Assembly (NCBI RefSeq): GCF_030867145.1
Contig: NC_134414.1
Span: 75,940,504-76,004,503, forward strand
Reading direction: 5' to 3'
Length of the DNA: 64,000 bases
Origin: Opisthocomus hoazin
Lineage: Eukaryota; Chordata; Aves; Opisthocomiformes; Opisthocomidae
Shown here piece after piece: positions 12,701 to 24,173 of the stretch. Below the pieces are notes generated by a model. It was not told the origin of the DNA. It saw only the letters and a program-made list of their open reading frames with translations, and ran no database searches. Position numbers and translations under genes: made by a program. Numbering within the stretch: the stretch's first letter is position 1; each line of letters begins with the position of its first letter.

Positions 12701-15700
12701 AAACTGATCCCAGGGGATCAACACATTGGATCAATCTCAGTTATGAATCACAATTGTGAGACATCCTCTGTGAAAGCGTGAACAACAGTGCTGAATAACG
12801 CTCTATTAGATTTGTAGACACATGCACATGTGCAACAAGGAGCACAAGGGGATCCACTCCTTTTGCCCGCATACTGCAGCGCGACTGGTTGTGCCCACTT
12901 CCCATGCCATCAGTGATGCAATGAATCCCTCTTTCAAAGGGGATTTTGGAAAAATCTGTTTTGCACTGTCTTCACAAAAGAAAGATCAAGGTACACACCT
13001 TGCACTATTAGGCAGAAGACACACATTTCAAGGCAGCAGACAAACCATGTTCCCAAGGCAAGCTTGAGAAACAGGCACCAGAAATCAGGGGCCCACTGTA
13101 GACACTGGTTTTATAGCATAGCGCAATCACCCTTTTCCCTCCTTTTCAGCCTAAACCTCCATTTGTTCTACTGGGCACACGTTTTTCCTTAGGAAACAAC
13201 CAGCTTATCCCCTCTCTAATTGACAGTCATCTAGTGCAAGCTCCCTTTTCCCTTGGTGAGGGACATGGCCAGCTGAACCCAAAGGACTTTTTCTCTCCTT
13301 GTGTTTAGCCCACTTGAGGAAGGGCTTGCATGCTTGGCAGAGCCTCCGAGATGTTGCCAAATCTCAGTTGCTCTAACAAAAACCTTCACCCCGAGGCACC
13401 AACCCACCACACACGCGACTGGCACTTGTTTGTCCCCGAGCCGGCAGCTGAGACCTGTGGGCACCATGGTCTGAAGGCAACGAGGGCCTTCTTGTCTGGG
13501 GCAGATTGTGAGGCACGGGGCAGTGGAAATGAACAAAAACTTTGGCCAACTGAACAAAACATCGCTTCAGTGCTTCATATACGAAAATCACAGGAGGTTA
13601 TGCATTTTCCATCTCGATCTTTTCCTTTTTAATCAGAAACTTAATTTGCCATTTCACTGACACTTCCTATGGGAAAAAAATACCGTCTTGTGAAATAGAT
13701 GTACTCTGATCAAGAAAAGCAAGAGGTAAATTTTGTCTGAGGTCAGTTTGACCGAGACAGGGTATTTTGTTTGATCAATACACTCTGAAATACTTCGTCG
13801 ATGTAATAAAATCTATAAAGCATTTACCTGTCAGCACCTTCTCTCACCCAGCACATGGGTTTTTATAAGTCTGCCCAACCCCTCCGAAATGTAAATGTGA
13901 CCTGATGTAACACATCTCCTTCGGAGACAAATGTTGTGAGCTAGACCACGAGAGAAGTTGTCCACTCAAAAAGCATTGTACATAGGGATGATGGATGAGG
14001 AAGCAACATGAAAATACCTGTAAAAGTCATATTACACTTAACATGCTGACATCCTGGTGGTTAATTACAGCAAGTAAAATACTACAGTTATTAGAAGTGA
14101 AGAAATTAATTTTGACCAAATACTACTACATTTCACTTTGACTTTTCTGAAGAAAAATACTTTTTAAGTTCCATTCCATAACAAAATCCAACCTTTTGTT
14201 TCAAGTTAGCATAACAGAAAAAAAAATGCTTCCAATGATAACCCTCCCTCACTTTACAGGAATGTAGAGAAGTTCATTAGTATTTGTGAATGATACTAAG
14301 TTGATATAATTTATGAGAAGACGAGCACTTTGGATGACACCAAGTAAGATATACATAAGGCTCCAAACTAATTAATGAGGATAAAGAGGGTTTTTGAACA
14401 CACCTCCCTCCCATGAGGACCATCTGTTGTAGAGCGAGCACGGCGCTTCAAGATAAGTCTATAAATGCAACTGAATGCTGAGCAGTTGCAAGAGGTGTCT
14501 GGGTTAATTTTAAGTTAGGAACATTAAACCCTGGTATTTTCCAATTTTTCAGCATTTTTTTTTTAATCCTTTTTGTAAAGGTTTGTATTACAGCATCAAC
14601 TGGTTGAGTTGCGCAAGGCAGTACACAAACACACACAACGGATGACAAGCCCTGCACTGAGGAGTTCAGTGTGATGACTAATGTGTTAAAACCTCTGATG
14701 GAATTTAGTTCCTAAACCCAAGCACATGGTTCCCTTCCAGAGGTCCAAAGTATATGAGACACCCCCACTGTCCTGGGAACCCCAACACTTCTGTGGCCAG
14801 CCAGGATACCAAAGGGCATCCAGGTTTTAGGGACTCGGAGCAATCCCTCTGCAAATACCCCTAGCTACCTTGGGTCATCCGTAGAGAGATAGCGCTAGGA
14901 GTGAACCTAGAATTCATTTTCTTCCTCCTTTGTGCGGGTTACCACGCAATACAGGCAAAGTTAACCTCTGTCTAAATGTTGTGTTGTCACTTTGGAGTTT
15001 GTACGTTGGTACCAATGAGTTGTTACTCTCCAGCTTCAAAGTCTTCAGTGTCTTGAGATGGAGACACGGGGGTCTTTCGGGCTCATCATTTGTGACACCG
15101 CCACCACTTCATGAGCAGAACTACTGGTCCTTCACACACCATGTCTGCTCATGGATCAGCGGCTCACCTAACACATTTTACAAGGGCCCTTGTAACGCAA
15201 GGTGTCATCATTGACCGTTTGTCTCAATATTGTAAGCCGAAACTTTTCAGCTGCTGATTTCCAGGTTCGTCCATCTCAGCACTGTGGATTGAACCAAGAA
15301 TGCTGTTGGCTGCTCTAAGCTGTGGCATCTTTGCTCTGAATTAGAGGCCTGGATCGCCAGTTTTCCAATTCATCTTTAGCATGTGAAGAACTCCGTTGAA
15401 CCCGGTTGCTGGCTTACATGATTGGCCGTAGGCATGAGTTTATGCACTTTACTGAACATGAGGTTAAACGATGCCACTGAACAGCTGTGTGACATGAAAT
15501 AAATCGCTTCGTAAAAATCCCTGGTGTTTTCACTGGTGTAAAACTGAGATGGGTCCCACTGGCACATTTTGAAAAGCACTAGAAAAATGTTTTTATCTGA
15601 ATGGCAGATAATAGATGAATTCATGCTTAACTCACATTATTCCATTTTAGAAAAATTAGTTTTAAAAAAACCTATCATAGGAGCACAGCAACAATAATTG

Positions 15701-18103
15701 CAGCATAATTACCCATAACTGATTCTCTATGCCCTGAAATAATTTATTCTCCTTTTATACTTGTCTCTGATATCCATTAGAGTCATTACAGCTGTGAGTC
15801 TATAATTACATACTTTGCATTTTAACATTCTATGCCAGTTTGTGCTCTCTTTTTATCTTTCAGTTAATTTTATTACCGAAACATCGAGGAAAATTTCCAT
15901 ATGAATTTTCCAGAAGTTCTTGTGATTTGATCGGGGTAGGTTTAGGAACTAACGAAGCCCAGAGAGCCAGTTCTTAGGCCACAGCTTCTGTACATACACA
16001 CAAGTCTGGCTCTGCCAGCTGCTCCACGTAGCCTGCACCATGGTAGGATCCATCGCTAGGAGCTCGGGGTTGGGACTACATTTACTCATTCGGTGGAGGT
16101 TAGGACATGACTAAGTGCTTGGGAGAAAGGAGGTTAGATTATGTCTATCTTATGTTTGAAGTTAAACTAATGCTTAAGCCTGCAGCAGGGTTGACAAGGC
16201 TCTTGGCAAGGCTCTTCTAAGAGGATCCATGTTCACTTTCTGCCTCGTGGCACCACCAGTAGGAGACACAGGGTTGCCAAGAGCCAGGACTGCTGCTTGT
16301 TGCAAGCCAGCATGCTCTGTGTTGTCTCTGTGCTTTCTACATACGCATGTATGCTTAGCACCGCTAAAAAATTTGGGAAAATCATTGCAACAAAACAGAA
16401 CAGGAAAAGGTGATGAATTCCCTCTATGCTTCACTTTCTCGCAGTCTAGCCTTGCTGACGGCTTTGTATCTGAATTGCCAAAGGTTAGTAAATATGAATA
16501 TTTGGCCCAGGAAAGCAACCGTGTGGGTTACAACCTATCGCCTTCATCAAACCCCAAGGGAGACACTGGCACCCCCAGGGGCTAAGATAGTTTAACGGTT
16601 GAGGTGAAAGACTAGAAAACCTAAGCCCATTGTTTTCTTCCTATCTCTCTGACTCACCAACAGCTCCCAAACACATCATTTACTCTCCTTTGTCTTTCAG
16701 CTTTGCCTGTTTGTAAGACCAGAGTCTCGCTAACTACACCAATGGGACTCCACGGAAAACTGTCTGTACTGTTCCTGTGACAAGAGCCGAGGGGAAACAG
16801 TATTTTACAATCCCTTCACATCAACAGTTGTTCCACAGCCAGAAAAGCATTTTTTCCATGGCTAACATGGCGTGGGCAAAATTGCTTAGGAGATGCAAGT
16901 ATTAAAATAAAATGGAAGTGTGGTAATGCCGTTTAATGGACAAATTACGCTGAATGACAAATACGAGGTTGTGCAATAAAAATTTCACACAGAGGGCAAG
17001 TAAAATTTGAGCTGTGTACAGCAGTTGGAACAAATTAATCTGACTTTCCCATGCCACACATTTATCCCACAGAACCACAAGAGTCTGAGAATGAAACATG
17101 ATTTTCCTGCTACAATTTGACAAGCAAAAACCTTATCATTTCCTCAGCTGGAATGGGCATACCTCTGTTGACTCAGGGATTTATTTTCTTAAGCAACAAA
17201 ACACCTTCCTCCCTCCTTAGTTTATTATTGTTTAGAACAAGAGTGGGACAAACCAGAGAGATAAGAAGGAGTGAGATGGTCAGTATTTCTGCAGCAGAGT
17301 TTTCACCCTCTATCAGAGGATCTGCTGCAACGAGCCACACGATCATGGAGCAACTGTGATTACCCGGTGTTCTCCTGTAACTCCCCCAACCAGCAACCTC
17401 TCCACATGGCAATACTGGCACCTCACCCTGCGTTTCCACACCTCCCCGCACAGCGCCAACGCCGCAATGACAATTTTAAAAAAGGAGGTGAAGTCAAAAG
17501 CAGACAGCTGTTACCAGCCTTCCTGGCTTGAATGGGTTGGAAATGGGACAAAATCCGGGTACTGGAGCTCAGCAGTGATTCTGCGTGTACGGGAAGAGAG
17601 CTGCAGGCAACCTTTTTACAACTGCTGGGCGCACACCTCCCTTCGAACTTGCACCCTCTACGTGCACCAAAATAGCCCGGCAGGCAAGGGACACCCCTCA
17701 TCAGCAGCTGAAATCCTGGCCATCAGGCACGCTCCTCATGCGGCAAAGCAAGTCTTCTCCCCGTTCAGTTCCCAGGACTGCCTGGGATTTAAGTGTGAAG
17801 TAAGAGCTGGCAGCAAGCAAACCAGACCTGCCGTGACAAGTGCTTACACAATACTGTGCAAGCAACATGGCACAACTCAGTGCTGGTTTTTCTTTAGTGA
17901 CGTTGGAGAGAGAGAGAAACCCCTTCGGGCTGAGATGCTGCAGCTCACAGTCAGGCGGGTAACAGCCCACCAGACAGTGAGGTGGAAATGCATTCACGTT
18001 ACTACCAGCAAATTTGTTGCCTTGGACCACTCTGGTACAGCACAGCCCTGTGCACCACACAGTGCCGAGTCCCCTCTCCACCACAGGCTCTTTTCTTGCA
18101 TTT
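9757..18103. other. Intergenic, no gene recognised
   Basis: About 8.3 kb without a supportable gene. A GC-richer block at 11000-12450 gives open frames of over 200 codons on both strands at once, a composition effect. An AT-rich block at 15650-15930 is a candidate conserved noncoding element. Confidence 0.55.
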
Positions 18104-18395
18104 ACAGAATCACAGAATGTTCGAGGTTGGAAGGGACCTCTGTGGGTCATCTAGTCCAACCCTCCTGCCGAAGCAGGGTCACCCAGAGCAGGCTGCACAG
18201 GACCTTGTCCAGGCGGGTCTTGAATATCTCCAGAGAGGGAGACTCCACAACCTCCCTGGGCAGCCTGTTCCAGTGCTCCGTCACCCTCAGAGGGAAGAAG
18301 TTCTTCCTCATGTTCAGATGGAACTTCCTGTGCTTCAGTTTGTGCCCATTGCCCCTTGTCCTGTCGCTGGGCACCACTGAAAAGAGTCTGAAGCT
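18104..18395 (-). mobile_element. CR1 LINE 3'-end fragment
   Basis: Roughly 290 bases of CR1 3' end with the tail at 18104-18119 (plus-strand ACAGAATCACAGAATG), the GAGGTTGGAAGGGACCTCTG block and the GGCAGCCTGTTCCAGTGCTC block. On the minus strand it reads as the terminal part of the ORF2-like protein and the 3'UTR. Similarity fades after AAAGAGTCTG near 18392. The tail differs from the 1369 copy, so it is a different CR1 subfamily or age. Confidence 0.92.
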
Positions 18396-19929
18396 GTTTC
18401 TCCAGCAACTTCCATCTCTTTTTTGCAATATTACAGTCTTCGTCACAGAACAGATATAAGCTGAACTAACAAGCGCCCTGCACAGAAAGCAGCAACCCAT
18501 AAAACTAGATTTTCCCTCTTCATATACAGTCCTGATTGTCCTATACAATCCTAATACTCTGGCATGTGTCTTTCAGCAAGGCAACCCCCTGAACAGGGCT
18601 GTCTCTTTTCTCTTTTCTCAATTTGCAGGTTTTAAACTTTGATCTCATGGTGAAGTGTTCTTTACTTTTTATTACTAATATCTAACTCACTTATCTAGAA
18701 GGTTTGCAAAAAAATTTTTTTTTCAAATGCTTCTTTTAACATTTGATTAGTTCTTTGTCTGGTTTGCCTACTGCAGTTGTTAAAAGGCGCGCATTCTTTC
18801 GCTGTGGAGTTTGTTCTTTTCCGTTCTGTGTACACCCCTCCTCCCTTCACAAGGCACAAATCTGGGCCTCCATCACCACTGCTACCTATACAAGTCCCAT
18901 AGAGGAATGAGATCTGCTGCTCAGTTTCCAATGCTCTAATTTTTCATTTCCTTCGGTAAATCACTGCAGTTGTGTCTTTCTTCACAGGGGTGTGAAGGTT
19001 CTGCATGTTCTCTGTCGCCTCTGCCAGCGCCAGTGAAGCTCACACCTGGGGTTGCTGCTCTTGGTGACTTACCGCATACCGTCACAACCAACAGCTCGTA
19101 GCTGTCCTCACGGCTAGCTAGGGTGGTCGGCCTGAATGTCTGACATGGGGAAGTCTCCAACAGGTCAGGAACGACTGCAGGAAACCAGCAGCTCCGGAGC
19201 AGCAACTGGAGCGGAGCTGGCAGGAGCCTGGCCAGCAGCTGGCTGGTCCTGCTGGGTTTTTAAGCTCAGTCAGCATCTCCACTTGCAGCAGCAGAAAAGC
19301 TGAAGGGCTCGAGGATTTCGGATACCTTTGTCCACAGGAAGCAAGTGAGACCCTGAAACGTTTTTTGGCTTACAGCACATCCCTTCCCTTCTGCAGACGG
19401 ACGTGCGAGGAAAGGCAGGAGCCCGGCAACACAGACTTCCTCCTCCTCTCGCAGAGCCCAGCCGAGTTGGAAGGAAACGTCTCCTGCTTATCTCCACTAC
19501 AGAAAACAGACACATCCCATGGTGGGAAAACACAGGCAAAGGTCATGCAAGAACCCCAGAGGCACAAAGAGCGGCTTTGCATCAGACCTGCTCAGTACTC
19601 CCGGCTTACGGCTCGGAAAGCCTGAGTTTTTTGGAGCCGTGCTTTTACGCCACGTGAGGATCTGGCTCAGGCTTCCTGGTCATTGTGCTCTCCCGGCAGC
19701 AAGCAATGCCAGCTTGCAAAACCCCCAGGCCTGAACGCAGTGTGGTGGGAGGGCACGTTCACAACGCACCCAGGCTCTCCGTTGCGCAACTCCTTGCCGA
19801 ACACTCGCTGATGTTTCCGAGTTTCTCACTTTTCACTTTTTAAAAGAAAACTGTAATTCTCAAAAGAGCAACCGCACCAGGAGATAGGGCTTTAAGGAAG
19901 AAAAAAAAATAAAAACAGAGCAGCAACAA
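18396..19929. other. Intergenic between CR1 fragment and TNIK poly(A) region
   Basis: No exon or repeat family recognised. The stretch 19000-19800 is GC-richer, with open frames on both strands but no domain. Confidence 0.55.
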
Positions 19930-19950
19930 AAAAGCCCTCAAAAGCCCATG

Positions 19951-19956
19951 TTTATT
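19951..19956 (-). terminator. Candidate distal poly(A) signal AATAAA
   Basis: AATAAA on the minus strand followed by CATGGGC and then a U/GU-rich stretch (TTTTTTGTTGCTGCTCTG and a further T-run down to about 19900). This is the best combination of hexamer and downstream element below the TNIK stop. Cleavage would fall near 19930-19940. It sits in one arm of a perfect 11-bp inverted repeat. Confidence 0.5.
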
Positions 19957-19991
19957 GTCAAAGTCTCTAAAATGATGAGATTTGACAATAA
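19952..19991 (-). repeat. Hairpin-forming inverted repeat over the poly(A) signal
   Basis: The arms 19952-19962 and 19981-19991 are exact reverse complements (11 bp, TTATTGTCAAA / TTTGACAATAA on the plus strand). One bulged base inside, TCTC and GAGA add four more pairs, leaving a 9-base loop. Most of the AATAAA hexamer is in the stem. Confidence 0.9.
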
Positions 19992-20397
19992 GGCTTTTGT
20001 ATCGTAATACATGCAACTAGGCAACACGCAGCTTGATTTCTGCAGCCAGTAGATAGAATACTTTCCACATACAATAGGTGTCAATTTGACTTTATTTAAG
20101 GAAAAACGGGGAAAAAACAGTAATTTCCATAATACACAGAAGACAAGTTAGATAGCACTGCAAAAAAAAGGCTGAGTGTTTTACTTGTCACCAGTCTGCT
20201 TTGCAGCTCTACGATTAGTAATTTTAATGCAGTTTGTCATTTCGTATTATTGTTTAGCATCTTTATAATCAGCAGTTTGGGGTTATAAATCACAAAAAGT
20301 GTACTACTATTACCATGAAAAACTAAAAAAACCCACAAAAATCACTTTCAAATAAACCATAAATATGTGATGCACATTAGTGTAACAAAACCATTTT

Positions 20398-20405
20398 TGT
20401 AAACA
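20398..20405 (-). promoter_or_regulatory. miR-30 8-mer seed match
   Basis: TGTTTACA on the minus strand matches the miR-30 seed as a full 8-mer, in the distal part of the probable 3'UTR. Confidence 0.3.
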
Positions 20406-20601
20406 TTTTCTCCAACATAACATGTGCATAAGATAAAAAATAAAAACACTGCAGTCATACAAGTTAGGGTTACTTTGACTTAAAGATACAGAAAATTATT
20501 ACTTATTAAAGCTTAAAACTAAACCTAGGAGCTTTTCTTTTCTTCTTTGCTTACGAAAGCACTGTTTGAAGAGTTCCATGGTGGTATGCGTAGTGGTTTT
20601 G

Positions 20602-20609
20602 TAATACTG
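20602..20609 (-). promoter_or_regulatory. miR-200b/c/429 8-mer seed match, copy 2
   Basis: Second CAGTATTA in the probable 3'UTR, about 1.8 kb from the first. It would be present only in transcripts using the distal poly(A) sites. Confidence 0.3.
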
Positions 20610-21048
20610 TTTTTACCTTGCCGTGTTGGCTCTTCCGCGGAGGCAGAAGCTGCCAGGCAGGCAGCCCCATCGCAGGAAGGAGATTTTCCCCCCTCCCCCT
20701 CCGGAGCCTCAAGACTTCAACAGCACGTATCCACGACCTGGGCATCCCTACAGTACTGGAGCATCTTCCTCTAGGTGAACAGCATCGGCTTTCAAGGACT
20801 AGATTAATTTTTGACCACATAGCGCTGGAAGATTTAAATCACGCAGACTGACATTCAGTCGAATCAGCTTCGGCAAACTACACTACAGGGCAGCTGTGCG
20901 ATTACGCCCACGTCTACACCACGCTGCGTTCCCGAGTCCCCTTTCAGTTCATCAGAGTACAAAAGGTTGATCGTTCTTCTGGCTGACCACACCGGGCCTG
21001 AAAAGAACACATCCTTCACCTTCAACGCTATCCAAAAGTCATACAATT

Positions 21049-21068
21049 AAAAAAAAAAAAAAAAAAAA
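21049..21068. repeat. A20 homopolymer
   Basis: Twenty consecutive A on the plus strand, hence U20 in a TNIK transcript, inside the probable 3'UTR. Confidence 0.95.
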
Positions 21069-21120
21069 GTTCTAGGTATTCCTCCACCAGCAAATGTAAG
21101 GCTTTCTTGAGTTTTGATTC

Positions 21121-21151
21121 TTTTTTTTTTTTTTTTGGGGGGGGGGGGGGG
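21121..21151. repeat. T16G15 homopolymer junction
   Basis: Sixteen T followed directly by fifteen G on the plus strand, then a G/T-rich CpG-containing stretch to about 21200. In the TNIK sense strand this reads C15A16. Exact lengths may be affected by sequencing or assembly. Confidence 0.9.
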
Positions 21152-22245
21152 AGCTGTGAGGGGGTGTGTGCATGCGCGTGCGCTGGCGGTACGCGTTTAC
21201 CGCTCGCTTTTCAACTGTCTACGGTGTTCGAAGGAGAGTCTTCAGCAGCAACGCTGATTGGGGTTGAAGGATTTACAGCAGTCAGATTTGACACCAAAAG
21301 AAGGGTCTGTCGAGTCTGAGCTTTGCACACTCGGTGCTCCTGGCTCTGAACTGATGGCGTGACCCGTCGCTCGAGTCATCGGCTTGGCTGAATCGGAGAG
21401 CACAAGTTTAAAAAGCCCTACCTGTCATGCCGCAGCAGAAGACAAAGCCCATGAAACACTGAGAGCCTGTTCACTGAATGAACAGCTTAAGGCAGCTGTC
21501 AACAAAGTACCCCACTACAGGAATTCAAAACAAAGTGAAAACGAAAAGGAAAACGGCTGAATCGTGACACTGTGCATTATTACAACACCAACAGATTATT
21601 ATACACTCAAGGTTGCTCAAGTAATGAACGTGTAGCCATTAAACAAATTATTACTCTCAAGACATTTATTACAAATGTCAGAACTTATTCATAAAATAAA
21701 ACTGACTTAATTAAAAAAAAAAAGAAAGAAAAAAAAGCCAGAGCTGGGATCTTACATCTAAACACAGGTATACGCTGTTTTTATGAATAAGCAGTATTAA
21801 CTACATTCTTAAAAGAGTTTTAGTGCATTGCATTCTTAAAAAAGAAAAACATCACCGCCCCAAAATGGTTCCTACAACATTGAACAGTTTCTAGAACTAG
21901 CCTAGTTATTTTCACCTGCCTGTTACTAAGACCACGGGTTAGAAGAGTGAAACCTCTGCTTTTAGGCTAAATTCAGACTTCTATTAAGGATGCAACTGGT
22001 TTAAAAAAACGCTTGCTTTACCAAATTTTGTAAGCAAATTACATTAATCAGTGTCTCACTGCCATACCGCTACCGCTGTTGCCCCAACGGACCACTCTCT
22101 CCTCCTGCTGAAGCTTGCTACGCGGTAACAGTCGGAAACCTTTCAATCTGGTAGTTTTGGTATTAAGATTAAATTAGACATTAATGGTTTTAATCTAAAA
22201 ACGTATAAACTAAACCACCTCTTTTATTGTATGCATTAAAAACGA

Positions 22246-22253
22246 TGAGGTAG
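22246..22253 (-). promoter_or_regulatory. let-7/miR-98 8-mer seed match in 3'UTR
   Basis: CTACCTCA on the minus strand is the complete 8-mer target for the let-7 seed. It lies about 980 bases after the stop in AT-rich context. Seed matches occur by chance, so function is inference. Confidence 0.35.
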
Positions 22254-22389
22254 GCACAAAAAATAAACATATGTAGTTTGGATTTTATTTCTCTTTTTTT
22301 TCTTTTAGTTCTGCGAGTGCAGACTGTGGTAAAACTGTTGTTGCACTTCTAGGTTTAAACAAAAATTAAACCTTTAACTGAGGCAGTGC

Positions 22390-22397
22390 TAATACTG
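22390..22397 (-). promoter_or_regulatory. miR-200b/c/429 8-mer seed match, copy 1
   Basis: CAGTATTA on the minus strand, the full 8-mer match to the miR-200b/c/429 seed, in the probable 3'UTR. A second identical site lies at 20602-20609. Confidence 0.35.
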
Positions 22398-22446
22398 TGA
22401 CATAACCAAGTTCTGGCCTAACACAGAATCATTATAGAAAATGAAT

Positions 22447-22507
22447 TTTTTTTCTTCTTTTCTTTTTCTCCTTTTTTTTTTCTTTTTCTTTTTTTTTTTC
22501 TTTTTTA
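22447..22507. repeat. Polypyrimidine tract (plus strand)
   Basis: About 60 bases of T with scattered C on the plus strand, a polypurine A/G tract in the TNIK transcript. Its presence explains a Lys-rich spurious reading frame on the minus strand. Confidence 0.9.
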
Positions 22508-23229
22508 TCATCTGCACATGTTTCAGGCAACACCTGGTACACAGAAAATGACTAAAGTTATTGGCCAGGCCAAAATAAAACCGCAGGAACAAAAAAACCC
22601 AAGAATTCCACCCCGAGCCCCTTCCCACCCTCCCTGTTCCCAAGAAGAAGTTATCCTAGTCACTGTGTCTTTCACATTTTATAAATATTAACTTCTTAAA
22701 ACCTGCACCTTCCTCTTTGTCCACATATTGTCACATTACAAAAAAGAAATGTCAATTAAATACATTGTTAACATTACTAGACTAGATCTGCCCTCTGTTT
22801 CAGCCAGTCTGACTCTCTACACCACTTCTCACCTTCTCTTGCCTGCCTCCTGTCCACTCAACAGCATCTTCATGGTAAGTCTATTTCTATTCTTCCTTTC
22901 TTCCCCCCCCACTCTGTTTTAGCACTAACAGACAGAGTCCTTCAAAGCCTAGGAATCCTGGAGCTGAAGGGAAAAGAAGACCTGTAGCTTTCTAGCGTGA
23001 TCCCAAATCTCAAAGACATTGTAGCACCTGATGGCAATATCTTTACAGCACCAGCTGCGTCGCAGCCTCAGTTGAAAAACAAAAAGAAACCTAACACCAG
23101 TGATGCCTGCACACACATTTACACAGAGTGCTGCACTCGTGCAGGTCTGTACTCCAGTTGAAAAGAATTCCGAGTTATGAAGATCTCAGGCTCTGGATGT
23201 CAGCAATTCCTCACCAAATCCCACTGCTT

Positions 23230-23313
23230 CTACCAGCTCAGAAGAGAAGTCCTGCCAAGGGTCATGAAATAGACTTGACTGCTTCCACCCGACCGCACGG
23301 AGGCAAAGAAAAC
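23230..23313 (-). CDS. TNIK: TNIK exon E20: last coding exon and stop
   Basis: Encodes 27 residues and the TAG stop at 23230-23232: [18 protein letters not shown] then LGRTSLLSW. Acceptor CTTCGCAG/GTT. The C-terminal SLLSW separates TNIK from MAP4K4 and MINK1, which end NSMMNW and NCIMNW. The exon is too short for a simple ORF scan and was found by looking for the YFMTL motif in reverse complement. It continues into the 3'UTR. Confidence 0.95.
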   Translation of the reverse strand, partial: VFFASVRSGGSSQVYFMTLGRTSLLSW

Positions 23314-23424
23314 CTGCGAAGAAGAGAGAGCAGCAAATTCAACAGGCAGGACAGCAGAGGCTTTAATTCGTCTTCAGGTTACCCCGATATTTGCAGTGCA
23401 ATCGCAGCGCTGTGCTGGGTCGGG

Positions 23425-23972
23425 CGGGGCCGGAGCGGACTTTCTTCGTAGCAGCCTGTACGGGGCTTTGCATCTGCGGCTGACCGGCGCTGTTACCACA
23501 CCGGTGTTCTGGCTGCCACTGAACAACGCCTGCGCAGCATCAAGGCTTTCTCCCTGGCCCCTCAACCCCCAGGGCCACTGGGCTGGGAGAGGCTGAGAGG
23601 GGGCAATCTCGGGTCAGCGGACCCAAACCGACCAGAGAGATACCCCATGACATACAACATCATGCTCCGGGAAAGGGAGGGGCCAGGGGGACATCAGGGT
23701 GACGACACTTGTCTTTCCAAGCAAGCACTACACGTACCGAAGCCCCGCTTCCCAGGGCCGGCTGGACATCTGCCTGCCAGCGGGCAGTTGTGAATTAATT
23801 CCTTATTTTGCCTGGCTTGCATGCGCAGCTTTTGCCGTCCTTATCAAACTGTCTTTATCTTGATCCATGAGTCTTTCCACCTTCCTTCTATTTTATCCCC
23901 ATCCCACGGGAGAGGGGAGGGAGCAAGAGGCCGGGTGGGTGTTTGGCCGCTGGTCGGGGCCGACCCACCACA
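23425..23972 (+). mobile_element. Avian LTR fragment in last TNIK intron, antisense
   Basis: From about 23425 the sequence follows a bird retroviral LTR type I recognise: a CGGTGTTCTGGCTGCCACTG-like block, a GGTCAGCGGACCC / CATCATGCTC block, and a 3' end with AAACTGTCTTTATCTTGATCC, ATCCCACGGGAG, and CTGGTCGGGGCCGACCCACC ending in CA. The usual ATTAAA before ACTGTC is changed to ATCAAA. The 5' end is truncated or too diverged to place, and no internal coding region follows, so it is a solo or fragmentary LTR. It is oriented against TNIK and fills most of the 720-base last intron. Confidence 0.75.
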
Positions 23973-24033
23973 AGCACCAGGTTCAAGTACATGTTTACCA
24001 CCTTGGCAAGAAGCTAGGGGGGAGGAACTGTAC

Positions 24034-24173
24034 CTTGTCATTGCGTTCGCATAAGAACTTGAGCCTTTGTGCCCTTTTGTGCATGAACACACCGTCCAAG
24101 TGTCCAGTTTCCACCGATCGTATCTCGATAGCTTTTTCTCCCCAGCCCATAATCTGGTTGGATCGGATGTACG
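24034..24173 (-). CDS. TNIK: TNIK exon E19: CNH domain
   Basis: Encodes the end of Ala 897 and 46 residues (898-943): [46 protein letters not shown]. Acceptor CTCCCAAG/CG, donor AAG/GTACAG, ending in phase 0. Its donor lies only 61 bases from the end of an antisense LTR inside the last intron. The sequence is nearly identical in TNIK, MINK1 and MAP4K4. Confidence 0.96.

Larger units (their letters stand above)
19930..23229 (-). other. TNIK: Probable TNIK 3' untranslated region
   Basis: About 3.3 kb of AT-rich DNA follows the stop codon with no coding signal and no recognisable LINE or LTR copy, unlike the flanks. AATAAA hexamers on the minus strand lie at 22284-22289, 22223-22228, 21665-21670, 20091-20096 and 19951-19956. 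The last is followed within about 20-50 bases by a long U-rich run, the usual downstream element, so it is my choice for the distal end. Human TNIK also has a long 3'UTR. Earlier hexamers could give shorter forms. Confidence 0.55.

Noticed and set aside
17356..18459. 367-codon plus-strand open frame
   Set aside because: Its C-terminal part is the reverse complement of a CR1 3' end and the rest has no protein-like pattern; chance frame in GC-rich DNA.
1..19929. First exons of SLC2A2 expected downstream of TNIK by mammalian synteny
   Set aside because: No GLUT-type peptide or exon found; probably outside the window.
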